A stretch of 64,000 nt of DNA from SpSt-398 sp041752235. Its GTDB lineage: Bacteria > Bacteroidota > Bacteroidia > Chitinophagales > Chitinophagaceae. Shown piece after piece: positions 51,409 to 60,708 of this stretch. Position 1 is the first letter of the stretch, and each line of letters starts with the position of its first letter. The notes under the pieces were generated by a model that saw nothing but the letters and a program-made list of their open reading frames with translations, was not told where the DNA came from and made no database searches. Where the stretch lies: NCBI GenBank assembly GCA_041752235.1, contig JBGSHM010000003.1:1-64000 (forward strand). The letters are read 5' to 3'. The translations under genes were made by a program, and so were the position numbers.

Positions 51409-52440
51409 CTAATAAGGCCTGCTTGCTCCATTGTTCCATATCAGGGTGGGCACACACCCTGTAGCATTACAATGGCTACAATTTGTTCTTTTTCTGCTGC
51501 TATTGTCCCAGCTGCTGCCTTGACCGGAACAGCTTTTGCAAGGACCAACCTCGGTGACCAGATAGGCGCCACTTACATTATCAATCCTTCGAATCAATTC
51601 CTTCACTTTGATCCTTTTGGTAATCCCGTTGAGTAAACGGGTGCCAAAAATACTCCGGTTATAGTAGGAGGAATAGGTATAATGTGACCCAATGGCAGTC
51701 AATGTGATCTCGTCATCAAGGCTCGTGATATTGATTTGTGAAGGGGCTTTATAGATTGTGTTTTCAAGAAAGACCGTACTGCCTTGTATGGCCACAGCAT
51801 TTGATCGTAGCAGGCTTAGTTCATCCACGGGTGTTGGAGTGGGTTTAACGCTTGGTTGAGCTACGAATTCACCCCCATTGTTGCCAGGCTTATTGCTGCT
51901 TACCAGTTTACCCCAGCCATAGCCGGGTCTTGGTGCGTTGGAAGGCCAGTCCAACTCTTTAGTAATCGTTTCAGTTACCCCCGTAGTCTGATTATATATT
52001 TGCACCCCCGGTTTATGTACCATTTCTTTCAGATAAAAATCAAGTATGGCAAATTGATCTGTGGAAAGTGTGTCACGCAATAATTTGAATACGAACCTGG
52101 TTTTTTCTAAGGGAATGCCTTTGGCAAAGCCAAGCATTTTAAATTCATGCACGGCATAAAAATCTATCTCCGAAAGTTGTTTGACTTTTTCTTTTCCAAG
52201 TGCTTCATTTTGTTCCTGTGTAAGGGTGGTGGACAGTAACCCATTTACATAGGCCATTAGAGCATTGGCTCTTTCTTTAGAACTGTTGGCACTTTTCAGA
52301 GCTGTTTGATAATTGGATTCAAATGGTTCAGGGGAGGTTATATTATTGGATGCCGGGTTTTTGGAGACTGAATCCTGTTGTGCATTGACCAAAAATGAAA
52401 AAGAGATCAATAGGGCAACGAGGCATATTGAGGGCTTCAT
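51409..52440 (-). CDS. Exported protein with cysteine-rich C-terminus
   Basis: 343 residues with signal peptide MKPSICLVALLISFSFLVNA. The body is a helical domain of unknown type, then a proline/threonine-rich linker (SVKPTPTPVDE), a beta-rich region, and a C-terminal segment with GPCKSCSGQGSSWD and CSHCNATGCV. The CxxCxG spacing resembles the zinc-binding repeats of DnaJ. No named family recognised. It is 79 bases downstream of the putative anti-sigma gene, and could be its regulated product. Confidence 0.68.
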   Translation of the reverse strand: MKPSICLVALLISFSFLVNAQQDSVSKNPASNNITSPEPFESNYQTALKSANSSKERANALMAYVNGLLSTTLTQEQNEALGKEKVKQLSEIDFYAVHEFKMLGFAKGIPLEKTRFVFKLLRDTLSTDQFAILDFYLKEMVHKPGVQIYNQTTGVTETITKELDWPSNAPRPGYGWGKLVSSNKPGNNGGEFVAQPSVKPTPTPVDELSLLRSNAVAIQGSTVFLENTIYKAPSQINITSLDDEITLTAIGSHYTYSSYYNRSIFGTRLLNGITKRIKVKELIRRIDNVSGAYLVTEVGPCKSCSGQGSSWDNSSRKRTNCSHCNATGCVPTLIWNNGASRPY

Positions 52441-52519
52441 TTTTTATTTTAAAAGTAGAAATCCCTGCGGCAAATTATATACCCACCAGCGGGTATTATC
52501 CACCTGGTATCGGGGAGCA

Positions 52520-53167
52520 TTATGCAGGTAACGGCAGGTTACCCCCTTCCTCCATTTCCGCCAGCAGCTTTTTTAGTCGTTCTACATGCTTCCCATATAA
52601 CCAATGCACATACCATTTATTCAGCCAATAGCCTGGAAGGGTGATAATGGCTGCCAGCCCAATCCAGGCCAGCGCTGTTTGCCACCACGCGTAGGCAGGA
52701 GAGTGAAACAGGATATTCTTTGGGATAAAAGACGGAACATGGATATAAAAAAGATAACCCAGGTAAAGTATCGTAATGGGAAATAAAAGCGTGCCTGCCC
52801 ACAGATAGATCTTTAGTAATTTTTCAAGTTTACCGAGATGGAGATTCAGGTTGCTGCGTACTTCACAGGTTACACATTGCATGGTCTTGAGCAATCGGTC
52901 CTTTCTGAAAAAGTAAAGCAGGTAGATGAGTATAAGGGTCAGGTATATCCAGGCTACATCCATCGTTTTTTCATTTCTGGTAATAATAAAATAGACGATG
53001 ACAGCCCCCAGGCTGAGAATTACTACCAGTAGTTCATACCGCAGCGTACGCCTCATTTTACCAAGACTTGAACCTGATTGCCGCTTGACCATTTCCGAAA
53101 GCTTGTCCAGATTGGTGGGCGAGGCTGGCTGGTTTTGCCACAATTGCTTGAGGTTATCCAATTCCAT
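52520..53167 (-). CDS. Membrane protein encoded with an ECF sigma factor, anti-sigma candidate
   Basis: 215 residues. N-terminal cytosolic part (LDNLKQLWQNQPASPTNLDKL, in pieces) is followed by four transmembrane helices (about residues 47-63, 69-87, 115-137, 162-180) and a charged helix at the end. It starts 14 bases inside the sigma factor gene, overlapping it. A position immediately after an ECF sigma factor is typical of anti-sigma factors, but there is no ASD motif that I can identify. Confidence 0.7.
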   Translation of the reverse strand: MELDNLKQLWQNQPASPTNLDKLSEMVKRQSGSSLGKMRRTLRYELLVVILSLGAVIVYFIITRNEKTMDVAWIYLTLILIYLLYFFRKDRLLKTMQCVTCEVRSNLNLHLGKLEKLLKIYLWAGTLLFPITILYLGYLFYIHVPSFIPKNILFHSPAYAWWQTALAWIGLAAIITLPGYWLNKWYVHWLYGKHVERLKKLLAEMEEGGNLPLPA

Positions 53168-53669
53168 CCGGTGTATTTTTTGTGAGTTGACGTAATTTTT
53201 CTTTGATCCTGTTCATTTTCACGCGCAAATAGTTTTGATTAATACCCAATACCTCTTCCATTTCATCATAACTGCGGTCATCCAGATAGAGCATGACAAT
53301 GGCCCGGTCGATCTCCGACAATTGTGCCACGGCTTGAAAGAGTTCGCGAAGCTTTTCCTCCTTTTCGCGTTCTTCGTTCAAATCGGCCACATCGTGAGGG
53401 ATGGTGGCCGGGTAATCGATTTTGACCGAGCGATTCTTTTTCCGGATACCCGTAATAGCGGTATTCAAAGCGATCCGGTAAAGCCAGGTGCTGAACTTTG
53501 AATCCCCCCGGAAGCCCGGGTAGGCTTTCCAGAGCTGGGCCACGATCTCCTGGAAAAGATCTTCCCTGTCACCTGCCGTGGAGGTGTACAGATGACAGAC
53601 CTTATACAGGAGGGCCGTATTTTCCTGCAAAAGCATCAAAAATTCATCTTGCCTTCGTTGATCGCTCAC
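53154..53669 (-). CDS. ECF-type RNA polymerase sigma factor
   Basis: 171 residues, the normal size. Region 2: ALLYKVCHLYTSTAGDREDLFQEIVAQLWKAYPGFRG (in part: DREDLFQEIVAQLW). Region 4: IDRAIVMLYLDDRSYDEMEEVLGINQNYLRVKMNRIKEKL (in part: LDDRSYDEMEEVLGI). It directs RNA polymerase to a set of promoters under an external signal. It is transcribed together with the membrane protein gene that overlaps its end. Confidence 0.9.
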   Translation of the reverse strand: MSDQRRQDEFLMLLQENTALLYKVCHLYTSTAGDREDLFQEIVAQLWKAYPGFRGDSKFSTWLYRIALNTAITGIRKKNRSVKIDYPATIPHDVADLNEEREKEEKLRELFQAVAQLSEIDRAIVMLYLDDRSYDEMEEVLGINQNYLRVKMNRIKEKLRQLTKNTPDGIG

Positions 53670-53885
53670 AGTTGGTTGGGTAATACCGTTTTCATGTTTG
53701 TCGTTTACTACGCTCTTTTGTTACAGGTATAGTGGGTTGGTTTTCAGCTTTGAGCACCCCCCCTTTTGGCGTGGACTTGCAAATCCTGACATTTCTGTCT
53801 ATTTTTCCCTTTCCTTTCACGATCCGCCTCCCTGATTAACCCCATATCCCCCGGAAAACAATTTACAGTTAAACCAGAGCATGCT

Positions 53886-54704
53886 ATGAAAAGGATCTGT
53901 TTCCTTCTTCTTCAGGTTGGCCTTTTGCTTTCCGCCCATTCCCAAAAAATGGAGTGGGAACTCCAGTTAGGAACCCTCGGATATGCAGGTGACCTCACCC
54001 AATCTACACCCAGTATTCATTCCCTTGGACCGGCCGCTGGCCTGATCGTCCATTACCGGTTACATCCACAGGTATCCATACGAGGTGGATTGACCTATGG
54101 AACCGCCGGGGCCCATGACAAGTATAATAAAGATACATTGCTGCAACGCCGCAACCTGAGTTTTCGTACCGCCATTGCTGAAGGGCACCTGGGTGTGGAA
54201 GTCAATCTCATCGATCCGGATGATTCAAAAGTGTATCCCTATGTATTTGCCGGCGTAGGTGTTTATCATTTCAACCCTTATGCAATGGATGATGGGGACG
54301 AAAAAGTATTTTTAAAACCCCTCAGTACCGAAGGCCAGGGCCTTCCTGAATATCCGGATCGTAAAGAATACAAGCTGACCCAACTTTCATTGCCTTTTGG
54401 CGGTGGGTTGAAAATGAAGGTGAATGAACGATTTTCGGTTGGCTTCGAAATTGGCATCCGCAAAACCTTCACCGATTATCTCGATGATGTAAGTACCCGC
54501 TATATCAATTATAATATCCTGGATGCAAGAAGGGGTCCCAAAGCTGTTGAACTTGCTTTTCGGGGAATCACTCCCGCCGGCGTACAAGCCGAACCCGTAA
54601 CCGATGATATACGGGGCAACCCCAAAGAAAAAGATGTTTACTACTACATAGGGTTCAAGCTTATTTTCAGAAAAGGGCCATCCAAAAAAGCAACAGACAA
54701 ATAG
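53886..54704 (+). CDS. DUF6089 outer membrane beta-barrel protein
   Basis: 272 residues with signal peptide MKRICFLLLQVGLLLSAHS. The mature protein is a beta-barrel: WELQLGTLGYAGDLTQ, VSIRGGLTYGTAGAHDKY, PYVFAGVGVYHFNPYA, FSVGFEIGIRKTFTDYLDDVSTRY and the final DVYYYIGFKLIFRKGP (short pieces). This is the DUF6089 pattern of Bacteroidota. Function unknown; probably a structural or binding outer-membrane protein. Its neighbours give no further clue. Confidence 0.85.
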   Translation: MKRICFLLLQVGLLLSAHSQKMEWELQLGTLGYAGDLTQSTPSIHSLGPAAGLIVHYRLHPQVSIRGGLTYGTAGAHDKYNKDTLLQRRNLSFRTAIAEGHLGVEVNLIDPDDSKVYPYVFAGVGVYHFNPYAMDDGDEKVFLKPLSTEGQGLPEYPDRKEYKLTQLSLPFGGGLKMKVNERFSVGFEIGIRKTFTDYLDDVSTRYINYNILDARRGPKAVELAFRGITPAGVQAEPVTDDIRGNPKEKDVYYYIGFKLIFRKGPSKKATDK

Positions 54705-54729
54705 CTCCGGATATATTTATTTTGCTGGT

Positions 54730-55083
54730 ATGAAGAAAATGTATCATCTCGGTACTTGTACCACTTCGCAAGCCATTATCAAGGAGACGGGGATTGACAA
54801 AAAAGGTTTTGTCATGCAGGATATCAAAACCGAAAAGATCACCCCAACACAATTGGAGGAAATGAAGTCCCTGGCCGGATCTTACGAATCATTATTCAGC
54901 CGCCGGGCCCTGAAATACAAAGAATGGGGTTTAAAAGATAAACAACTTACCGAGAAGGATTATCGCCAATACATTCTGGATGAATACACTTTTCTCAAAA
55001 GACCAGTCGTGATCATCGAAAAAAAAATCTTTATCGGCAGTGAAAAGAAAAACATTGCCGCGCTTAAAGCATCGCTGGGCTGA
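54730..55083 (+). CDS. ArsC/Spx-like thioredoxin-fold protein
   Basis: 117 residues, the usual length. The active site is CTTS (in LGTCTTSQ), a CxxS variant of the ArsC family motif, with RRALKYKEWG and a C-terminal FLKRPVVIIEKK carrying the Arg/Pro of the family. A change to serine at the second position is normal in ArsC/YffB-type proteins. Substrate could be arsenate with glutaredoxin, or it may act as a redox regulator. The ORF starts 25 bases after the DUF6089 stop. Confidence 0.82.
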   Translation: MKKMYHLGTCTTSQAIIKETGIDKKGFVMQDIKTEKITPTQLEEMKSLAGSYESLFSRRALKYKEWGLKDKQLTEKDYRQYILDEYTFLKRPVVIIEKKIFIGSEKKNIAALKASLG

Positions 55084-55149
55084 TCAAATACTTCGTTATT
55101 TGTAATCTTCAAATCCCCGAATCCGCCCAATCCTCAAATCCTGGTTAAA

Positions 55150-57498
55150 TCAGGGTAGTATGCGGAGTTTTGCATAATTCAGCATGATCTTCTTCTCTCC
55201 GTTATGTTCAAATTTCACGGTGGCGATGGGATTGTGGGCTGCCCCTTCCATTTTGATCACTTCTCCAAAACCAAACTTGGCGTGCTCTACTTTCTGACCT
55301 GCCTGGAGGTTGGAGGTATCACTGGGTTCAAAATCTTTACTCGGGATATGTTCCACTGTTTTTTGAACAGGGGGGTTTATGATCTGTGAAACGACAGAGC
55401 CGGTTTTCTTTGGCGGCGGGCCATATTTTTTTTCAGCTTCCTGGGCATTGTTTCCTCCAAAACCACGGTTCATGCGTTCAAAGGCCGAGCCCATGCGGTT
55501 GTCGCTGAATCCGCTGTTGCGGCTTCCGCCTCCGGCAAAACTGCGGTCGAGGTATTGATCAGGGATCTCATCAATAAAGCGACTGGGTTCATTTTGAACC
55601 AGACTGCCAAAACGATATCGTGCATTGGCGTATGTGATCCAGAGATTCTTCTTGGCCCGGGTGATCACTACATAGAACAAACGCCTTTCTTCTTCCAGTT
55701 CTTCGCGGGTATTGATGGAAAGCGCATTGGGGAATAGCATTTCCTCCAATCCTCCGGCAAAAACACAGGAAAATTCAAGACCCTTGGCGGCATGGATCGT
55801 CATCAATTTAACCGTATCCGCATCGGCATCCTTTTGATCTGAGTCGGTCAGCAGCGTGATCTGTTGCAGATAAGCTCCGAGGCTTTTGTCTACCACTTCT
55901 CCATCTTCATTGTCCGGACTTTCCACCCATTCTTTAATGGAGTTCAATAGTTCCTGGATATTCTCGTATCGTTGTACTCCTTCAGTGCTTTTGTCGTTGA
56001 AAAGTTCCTTTACAATATTGGTTTGTTTACCAATATGAAAAGCTACTTCGTAGGCATTTTGTTTTTCGAGCATACTCCGGAAGCTTCGGATCATGATCAC
56101 AAATTCTTCGATGGCCTGAAGGGAAGCCCCTTTGAATCCATAGGTAGAGGCTTTTTCCAGTACCTCCCACATGGATATATTTTGCTCATTCGCCATGAGC
56201 ACGGCCTTGTCGATTGAGGTCTTACCAATGCCACGCGCCGGATAGTTGATGATTCTTTTCAGGGCTTCTTCATCGCGGCCGTTGACAACGATCCGCAGGT
56301 AACCGACAAGGTCCTTGATCTCTTTGCGTTGATAAAAACTGATGCCCCCATAAATAGTATAGGGAATACCCATTCGACGCAAGGCTTCTTCAAAAGCACG
56401 GCTCTGTGCGTTGGTGCGGTATAAAATGGCAAAGTCCTTATTGGCAAAGTGGTTGCGGAGTTTTTGTTCCTGAATGGTATCCGCCACGTATTTGCCTTCT
56501 TCGTTGTCGGTCATGGTCCGTACGAGACGGATCTTTTCCCCATCCGCATTTTCCGTGAACAATACTTTTTCGATCTGGCCCTTATTGTTCTTGATCACTT
56601 CATTGGCTACGTGGAGAATGCTTTTGGTGCTGCGGTAGTTTTGTTCCAGTTTGATCACTTTCACTTCATCGTAGTCTTTCTGGAACTGCAGGATATTCTC
56701 GATCGTGGCCCCGCGAAAACTGTAGATGCTTTGGGCGTCGTCACCTACCACGCAGACATTCTCGTGCATGGCGCCAAGCAATTTGATGATCTCGTATTGG
56801 GCGGGGTTGGTATCCTGGTACTCATCGATCAGGATGTATTTGAATTTGTGTTGGTATTTGCTCAGGCTGTCGGGGAAGACCTTGAGTAGTTCATAGAATT
56901 TGAGCAGGAGGTCATCAAAATCCATGGCACCGTTCTTGAAACAGCGTTTTACATAGGCGTCAAATATCTGGGCAATGGCCGGACGGTTGGAACGCATATC
57001 TTCCTGCTGGATATAATAGTCGTTCGCGTATTCAGCGGGTCCAACAAGGGCGTTTTTAGCGGAAGATATACGGTTATAAACCGTGGAAGGTTTATAATGT
57101 TTATCATCCAGGTTCATTTCATTGATGACGGTTTTCACCACGCTTTTGGCATCGTCGGTATCATAGATGGTAAACTGGTTGGGGTATCCGAGTTTATGCG
57201 CTTCGGCACGGAGAATACGGGCAAATACACTGTGGAAGGTGCCAATATAGAGGTTGCGGGCTTCGTTATTTCCGAGGATCCGTTCCACCCTTTCTTTCAT
57301 CTCTTTGGCGGCCTTATTTGTAAATGTAAGGGCGAGGATATTAAATGAGTCAACCCCATTGGCCATCAGGTGGGCGATGCGGGTGGTGAGTACTTTTGTT
57401 TTTCCGGAACCGGCTCCGGCTACGATCATCAGGGGTCCATTGATATGGGTAACGGCTTCACGTTGTCTTTCGTTCAAGTCCTTCAGGTAATCTTGCAT
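55150..57498 (-). CDS. uvrD: UvrD/PcrA-type DNA helicase
   Basis: 782 residues. Motif Ia region and Walker A: MIVAGAGSGKTKVLTTRI; motif II DEYQDT; motif III LVVGDDAQSIYSFRG-like VVGDDAQSIYSFRGAT; motif IV region QNYRS; motif VI and VTRAKKNLW. The last 90 residues are a Tudor-like C-terminal domain (HAKFGFGEVIKMEG). It unwinds DNA in nucleotide excision and mismatch repair, and displaces RecA. The ORF starts inside the end of the next gene (overlap about 40 bases) on the same strand. Confidence 0.95.
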   Translation of the reverse strand: MQDYLKDLNERQREAVTHINGPLMIVAGAGSGKTKVLTTRIAHLMANGVDSFNILALTFTNKAAKEMKERVERILGNNEARNLYIGTFHSVFARILRAEAHKLGYPNQFTIYDTDDAKSVVKTVINEMNLDDKHYKPSTVYNRISSAKNALVGPAEYANDYYIQQEDMRSNRPAIAQIFDAYVKRCFKNGAMDFDDLLLKFYELLKVFPDSLSKYQHKFKYILIDEYQDTNPAQYEIIKLLGAMHENVCVVGDDAQSIYSFRGATIENILQFQKDYDEVKVIKLEQNYRSTKSILHVANEVIKNNKGQIEKVLFTENADGEKIRLVRTMTDNEEGKYVADTIQEQKLRNHFANKDFAILYRTNAQSRAFEEALRRMGIPYTIYGGISFYQRKEIKDLVGYLRIVVNGRDEEALKRIINYPARGIGKTSIDKAVLMANEQNISMWEVLEKASTYGFKGASLQAIEEFVIMIRSFRSMLEKQNAYEVAFHIGKQTNIVKELFNDKSTEGVQRYENIQELLNSIKEWVESPDNEDGEVVDKSLGAYLQQITLLTDSDQKDADADTVKLMTIHAAKGLEFSCVFAGGLEEMLFPNALSINTREELEEERRLFYVVITRAKKNLWITYANARYRFGSLVQNEPSRFIDEIPDQYLDRSFAGGGSRNSGFSDNRMGSAFERMNRGFGGNNAQEAEKKYGPPPKKTGSVVSQIINPPVQKTVEHIPSKDFEPSDTSNLQAGQKVEHAKFGFGEVIKMEGAAHNPIATVKFEHNGEKKIMLNYAKLRILP

Positions 57499-58345
57499 GG
57501 GTGCAATTTACTGACTTCCCGACCTCCGAACTCAAATAACGGCCTGTGAAAAAGATGAAATGTTTAGGAAAGAGGAGTGGTTGGCTCCAGATGGTCAGCA
57601 CAAAGGTGTGGAGCAAGCGTTTACCGAGTACGCCGAAGTAGGACAGGTTGATGGGGAGGCTGATGGTTCCTCTTTTTTTGTCTTTTCGATGGTCGCTGAG
57701 ATCATCGGCGATATTAAGCATACACTCAAGCCGGGAGAGGTAGGTCTGAAGCGGGATATAGCGTGGACTGGACGGATCGATCAGGTTTTCTTTGGTCAGG
57801 AGCAGCAGGAGAAATTGGATAGCTGCCTTACCTTCTTCGTGCAGACAGTTCAGGATGGCCTGAGGTGTTTGGGCCTTTGATTTATCGATACCTGAGCGGA
57901 TGACGGCGAGGGAAAACTCGAGAAGCGGATCGAGCAGGTTATTTTTCCGGCAATAGGCATAAAATCGGAAAAGCATGGAAGCGGCCGATGGTGGATAGAG
58001 GGCCGTTCCGATTTTAATGCAGAGGGCCGAGAGATGCCAGGTAAAAGCTTCTTCCTGGTCATTTTCCGGTAGTTGATGAAAGAAAACCGGGAATTCCGAC
58101 AGGAGTTTCTCTTTTTGGTCCAGGTCGAGGGCATCCAGGTGTGAATCAATGCAACAGGCGATATGCCCAAGGGTGGAAAACAGGGAATGGGTAGCTGGTT
58201 GATGGACACTTGGGAAGAAATCCCCGATCATGGTTTGGGCAAAGGATAGACAAAGTTCATAGCGTCTGTGTTTGCTGGTATCGACCAGGGTATAGGGGGT
58301 CGATCTTTCAACGGAAGTACCTGTATATAGGCTGACAGACGGCAT
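57458..58345 (-). CDS. Class 1 isoprenoid synthase-like protein
   Basis: 295 residues, mostly helical. A first acidic motif HIACCIDSHLDALD (around residue 68) and a second NIADDLSDHRKDKKRG (around residue 220) resemble the aspartate-rich magnesium sites of terpene/prenyl synthases, and similar Bacteroidota proteins are annotated as class 1 isoprenoid enzymes. I would not name the reaction. The last residues are unconstrained (HARLPEGLERKTT) and overlap the helicase start, so the true end may be shorter in an ancestral form. Confidence 0.55.
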   Translation of the reverse strand: MPSVSLYTGTSVERSTPYTLVDTSKHRRYELCLSFAQTMIGDFFPSVHQPATHSLFSTLGHIACCIDSHLDALDLDQKEKLLSEFPVFFHQLPENDQEEAFTWHLSALCIKIGTALYPPSAASMLFRFYAYCRKNNLLDPLLEFSLAVIRSGIDKSKAQTPQAILNCLHEEGKAAIQFLLLLLTKENLIDPSSPRYIPLQTYLSRLECMLNIADDLSDHRKDKKRGTISLPINLSYFGVLGKRLLHTFVLTIWSQPLLFPKHFIFFTGRYLSSEVGKSVNCTHARLPEGLERKTT

Positions 58346-58669
58346 GGAATCAAATATAGTTTATTCGTTTTTGGGGGAACTTAATTGGATGTTAAAGGTG
58401 TAACGAAGGCCAAGTTAAATATGTTACGGCAACCAGAGGATACCCATATCCGGGTATTTCCGGAAAACACCCATAAAATATCGTGTAAACAGTATTTTTT
58501 ATTTTCTTCTTTTTATTCATCTTAGCACCCTGTTAAAATCACGATATCCATTGTATCCACGAAAAAGGGTTGCCGATCTCCTTCCTTCCCTTTAGAAGCC
58601 CCACTTTAGATCATAATGAATTCGGTAACCCGAGAGGGGAAAGCCATTTTTAACCTGTAAACTTTATCC
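58346..58669. other. Intergenic region upstream of the two-component operon
   Basis: No gene visible. A 6-bp palindrome ATACCC/GGGTAT with loop ATATCC (58440-58457) lies in the middle and is followed by an AT-rich, T-rich stretch (58491-58530). The last 30 bases before ATG 58670 contain TAAACTTTATCC, a weak promoter-like element. The palindrome could be a regulator site. Confidence 0.4.
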
Positions 58670-59326
58670 ATGACTACTGCATTATCCAATCTATTTGGAT
58701 TATCCATTGGTATTGCGGCCATTTTGGCCCTGCTTCGTGTACGAAGTACGGAGTCTTCATTCTATCCGTTTTATTTTTTTTGCTGGGTGGGATTTATTCA
58801 TGAGTTGAGTAATTGGTTATTGTTAGCCGGGGGATATTTCACTTCCTGGAATGACAATGTGTACATTTTGGTGACGGTGGTATTGGTGATCTGGCAGTTT
58901 TGGGAATGGGGTTTATGGCGGGAGCGGGATTGGTTGTATCTGGTATTGTTGTCCGTAGCGGGTTTGTTTTGGTTAGTGGAAACATGTATCCGGTTGGATG
59001 GAACGGCGGTCAATTCCTGGTTTTGCCTATTGAGTTCTTTGGGGGTAGTCATGATGAGTATTTGGTGGATCGGGGTGGTATTTTATCGGGAGGACGGTTA
59101 TTTGTACAGGAATCCTGTTTTCTTGATCTGTTTTGGCTTCATGGTTTATTATTCTGTATTCATTTTGGCGGAGTCATCCTGGATATCGGGGATGAGTGAC
59201 AGACAGGATTATCGGGAGATGGTGTACAGGGTAATGGCCTGGGTAAAACTGGTTACTGCCTTTTTATTTGCTATCTCGGTTAGGTGGGTTCCATTATGTA
59301 AAGATCACATATTGAAATTATGGTAA
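58670..59326 (+). CDS. Membrane protein preceding a histidine kinase
   Basis: 218 residues with about six to seven transmembrane helices (for example residues 3-20, 31-50, 61-80, 86-104, 115-135, 152-172, 190-205). No family recognised. It overlaps the histidine kinase start by 7 bases. It probably is the sensory input for that kinase, which itself has only one helix; this is inference from the operon. Confidence 0.7.
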   Translation: MTTALSNLFGLSIGIAAILALLRVRSTESSFYPFYFFCWVGFIHELSNWLLLAGGYFTSWNDNVYILVTVVLVIWQFWEWGLWRERDWLYLVLLSVAGLFWLVETCIRLDGTAVNSWFCLLSSLGVVMMSIWWIGVVFYREDGYLYRNPVFLICFGFMVYYSVFILAESSWISGMSDRQDYREMVYRVMAWVKLVTAFLFAISVRWVPLCKDHILKLW

Positions 59327-60102
59327 GTACTTCATTGATTTTCGGATTTATACTGGTGTATATGTTATTTATTTTCTTCCGCGCCCATCGAAAATACCGG
59401 AGGGAGCAGGAGGAGCGGATTCGGCAGGAGGTAAATTCATTGGATAGTGCGATACAGGAGTTGGCCCGTGATATTCACGATGAGGTGTCTTCTTCTCTGG
59501 CTTTGATCACGATCCAGTTTGGTATAATAGAGCGGCAGAAGATCCCGTGTAGGGAGAGTTTGGAATCGATTCGGAGAAACCTGATGGAGACAGGTGTAAT
59601 TACAGCAAGGGCGACACGTCAATTGGCGGGGAAGGATATCAAGACAGAAGGGTTGCAAAAAATGTTGTCGGATTATATTGATCGTTGCCGGGAAACCCGG
59701 GCGTTGCAAATTGATTTTCAATGTGATTTAGTAGATGAACCAGACGAGCAATCTTCTTTACAGGTCTATCGCATTTTGCTTGAATTGATTCAAAATGTGA
59801 TCCGGCATGCACAGGCCACACGGATAAGTATAAAAATGTGTATGGAGGGAAGGAATCTCTGTTTATTGTTTCGGGACAATGGAATTGGAATAACTAAGAA
59901 GGCGGGGGAATCCGGGCAGGGAGGCATGGGAAGGGCCAATATCCGAAAGCGGGTACGGTTTCTTCAGGGAAAAATGGTTGACTGGAGTCTTCCGGGGCAG
60001 GGAACAGAATATTTTATTGAATTACCAATTAATATACCTTATGACCAGACCAATCAAACTGCTGATAGCCGACGACCACTCTCTTTTCAGAGACGCGGTT
60101 AG
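59320..60102 (+). CDS. NarL-type sensor histidine kinase
   Basis: 260 residues. One N-terminal transmembrane helix (about residues 4-20), then the HisKA_3 dimerisation helix with the phosphorylated His in ARDIHDEVSSSLALI (about residue 53). The ATPase domain has the N-box in LLELIQNVIRHAQAT, G1 in LLFRDNGIGIT and G2 in GGMGRANIRKRVRFLQGK. The final 25 residues after LPINIPYDQ are read from the overlapping response regulator start. Phosphoryl donor for the regulator at 60041. Confidence 0.9.
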   Translation: MVSTSLIFGFILVYMLFIFFRAHRKYRREQEERIRQEVNSLDSAIQELARDIHDEVSSSLALITIQFGIIERQKIPCRESLESIRRNLMETGVITARATRQLAGKDIKTEGLQKMLSDYIDRCRETRALQIDFQCDLVDEPDEQSSLQVYRILLELIQNVIRHAQATRISIKMCMEGRNLCLLFRDNGIGITKKAGESGQGGMGRANIRKRVRFLQGKMVDWSLPGQGTEYFIELPINIPYDQTNQTADSRRPLSFQRRG

Positions 60103-60697
60103 GACGCTACTCAAAGAACAAAAGCGAATCGAGGTTTGTGCCGAAGCGGGCGATGGAAATGAATTGATCAAACTCGCGGCCAAGCACAATCCGGATGTCA
60201 TTATCACCGATGTACAAATGCCAGGTATGAATGGTATTGAAGCGTCGCGTATCATCAAGAATAAGTATCCATTGATCCGCATCATTGCATTGACCATGCA
60301 TAGTGATGACTATTTAATTGTAGATATGCTTGATGCCGGCGCTTCGGGGTATGTCATAAAGGCAACCACCACCGAAGAGCTAATGAATTCCATCATCACC
60401 GTGTATGAAGGGGGTAACTATTTCTGTCATTATACCTCCATTCAATTGACCAACATGATCGCCAGGAGCAAGTCACAGGTCCTGGGCGGGTTGAGCAAGG
60501 CCAATTTTTCAAACAATGAGAAGGAGATCATTCGCCTGATATGCGAACAAAGGGCCAGTAAGGAGATCGCCAATATTACTGGCCTGGCCCATCGAACTGT
60601 GGAGAAATACCGGGATCGGATCATGGAAAAAACCGGCTCGCGAAACATGGCCGGAATCGTTGTATTTGCCATTCGAAATGGCATATTCAAACCCTGA
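60041..60697 (+). CDS. NarL/LuxR-type response regulator
   Basis: 218 residues from ATG 60041 (MTRPIKLLIADDHSLF); the frame runs on upstream inside the kinase gene. Receiver domain: acidic pocket ADDHS, phospho-Asp in VIITDVQMPGMNGIEA (about residue 56) and Lys in SGYVIKATT. C-terminal LuxR-type helix-turn-helix: NNEKEIIRLICEQRASKEIANITGLAHRTVEKYR (in pieces). The gene overlaps the kinase end by 62 bases. Targets unknown; a self-regulated operon is possible. Confidence 0.9.
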   Translation: MTRPIKLLIADDHSLFRDAVRTLLKEQKRIEVCAEAGDGNELIKLAAKHNPDVIITDVQMPGMNGIEASRIIKNKYPLIRIIALTMHSDDYLIVDMLDAGASGYVIKATTTEELMNSIITVYEGGNYFCHYTSIQLTNMIARSKSQVLGGLSKANFSNNEKEIIRLICEQRASKEIANITGLAHRTVEKYRDRIMEKTGSRNMAGIVVFAIRNGIFKP

Positions 60698-60708
60698 CCC
60701 GTCCACCT

